64,000 bases of DNA from Gracilariopsis chorda (taxonomy: Eukaryota; Rhodophyta; Florideophyceae; Gracilariales; Gracilariaceae). A program made the translations under genes and the position numbers. A model generated the notes under the pieces. It did not search any database. It was not told the DNA's origin and worked only from the letters and a program-made list of their open reading frames with translations. The stretch spans positions 62,001-126,000 of the forward strand of contig NBIV01000043.1 of NCBI GenBank assembly GCA_003194525.1, given 5' to 3'. Positions within the stretch are counted from its first letter, which is position 1. The number at the start of each line of letters is the position of its first letter. Shown one piece after another: positions 63,277 through 64,000 of the stretch.

Positions 63277-64000
63277 TCCATCTCCTTCCAGACTAACCTT
63301 GCAATTCTTCGAGAAACTTTCTTGAACATCTCACCCTTCGGATGAACCAAACCGGCCTGGGTCAAATTGATTGCTTCTAACTCACTTCGAACAAACACTC
63401 GAATCATCTCACACATTTCTGCCGTACTAGAAAGTAGAGATTGAGATGTAGATCCTTCCCGCCGTCCGAGATCGCTGAACAAACGTTCAGCAGCAGCAGA
63501 AGATGCCTGAGCAGCCAGAAACGCTCTGGCTATCATATTGAACGGCACAGGACTAACAACACCACTTGATTCATTTGCTGCTTTCCAAAACAACAATGCT
63601 TCGTTTGGATTCCTTCGCCCCTGTCGCTTCAGTTTGGCCCGCATTTGTTGATGAAATAGGCGAAAAAGAACTTTAAGGGAATCCGCAGACAAAATAACAG
63701 ACTCATCGAGTTCCAGAACTTCTCGCACTAGACTGCCATACAAATTAGAAAAGTAAACTACCTTATCTTGGTCACTTTCCCGTAGAAAATACAGTTCGCA
63801 TTCGTTGATATCAAGAATGGCGGCTAAATGAAACAACACCACACGCCTTGCCACATTAAATGCTGCCGGAATACTCATTTCACCACTCGAAATGACTTCC
63901 GAGTTTACATCACGCCACGAAAAGAGATCAGATCTCACAGGTTCCCAAAGATCACCTAGATGAACGTGCAGCGCATGACATAGTTTTTGGCAAAGTTCAC
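63270..64000 (-). CDS. hAT-family transposase, C-terminal part (5' end outside window)
   Basis: About 243 residues of a hAT (Ac/Tam3/hobo) transposase, open to the window edge. The C-terminal dimerisation domain is clear: MIARAFLAAQASSAAAERLFSDLGRR fits the family pattern of a hydrophobic start, 'ASSAAAERLFS' and a glycine, followed by LLSSTAEMCEMIRVFVRS. Upstream of it, KLCHALHVHLGDLWEPVRSD and the helical region belong to the insertion domain between the catalytic residues. No stop interrupts the visible part. The catalytic aspartates and the BED zinc finger would lie outside the window, so activity cannot be judged. A DNA transposon protein, not a host gene. Confidence 0.85.
   Translation of the reverse strand, partial: ELCQKLCHALHVHLGDLWEPVRSDLFSWRDVNSEVISSGEMSIPAAFNVARRVVLFHLAAILDINECELYFLRESDQDKVVYFSNLYGSLVREVLELDESVILSADSLKVLFRLFHQQMRAKLKRQGRRNPNEALLFWKAANESSGVVSPVPFNMIARAFLAAQASSAAAERLFSDLGRREGSTSQSLLSSTAEMCEMIRVFVRSELEAINLTQAGLVHPKGEMFKKVSRRIARLVWKEMDD

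Overview
This is nuclear eukaryotic DNA. Most genes are intronless. Three genes carry short GT-AG introns of 88 to 146 bases, which I placed by joining reading frames. The gene set includes a plastid-type AI-2E permease, a cyanobacterial-type DprA-like protein with a transit-like leader, a lipoxygenase, a MAP kinase, FANCJ, MED12 and VPS54. Together with dense gene islands separated by gene-poor DNA holding transposons and decayed genes, this suggests a florideophyte red alga (Chondrus-like). That assignment is inference from gene content and architecture, not a database match.

Layout. 1-0.5 kb: end of a MAP kinase. 2.2-6.2 kb: DprA-like gene (three exons) and a lipoxygenase, both on the minus strand. 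9.5-24.5 kb is the main gene island: PA-TM-RING ubiquitin ligase, VPS54, a two-domain GT32-like glycosyltransferase, AI-2E permease, FANCJ-type helicase and enoyl-CoA reductase (TECR). Two pairs here are divergent and share an upstream region (VPS54/GT32 and permease/helicase). 25-26 kb: one unrecognised multi-pass membrane protein. 26-33 kb is a graveyard: a trace of an asparagine-synthetase-like domain, decayed WD40 repeats, an unplaced minus-strand reading frame and a kinase-like gene with one frame break.

33.6-37.6 kb: a TIA-1/UBP1-like RNA-binding protein and a mitochondrial-type Lon protease, tail to tail and 75 bases apart. 38.1-41.2 kb: a complete-looking PIF/Harbinger DNA transposon with transposase, Myb/SANT partner, 14-base terminal inverted repeats and a 3-base target duplication. 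42.5-43.2 kb: two fold-back repeat clusters. 44.3-44.7 kb: a small secreted protein with a strict 11-residue cysteine ladder. 44.7-54.4 kb is almost without genes but has hairpins and open-frame remnants. 54.4-61.2 kb is the second island: bZIP factor, MED12, a small unknown protein and a shortened flavohaemoglobin-like gene with one intron. The window ends inside a hAT transposase.

The genes do not form one pathway; they are mostly housekeeping genes (signalling, trafficking, transcription, DNA repair, protein quality control, lipid metabolism). The most unusual items are the hendecad cysteine protein, the GT32 protein with a second domain lacking its DxD, the haemoglobin with half a reductase, and the Lon targeting sequence lying in a different frame from its enzyme. 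I saw no reverse transcriptase, integrase, capsid or envelope coding, no CRISPR array, no rRNA and no convincing tRNA.
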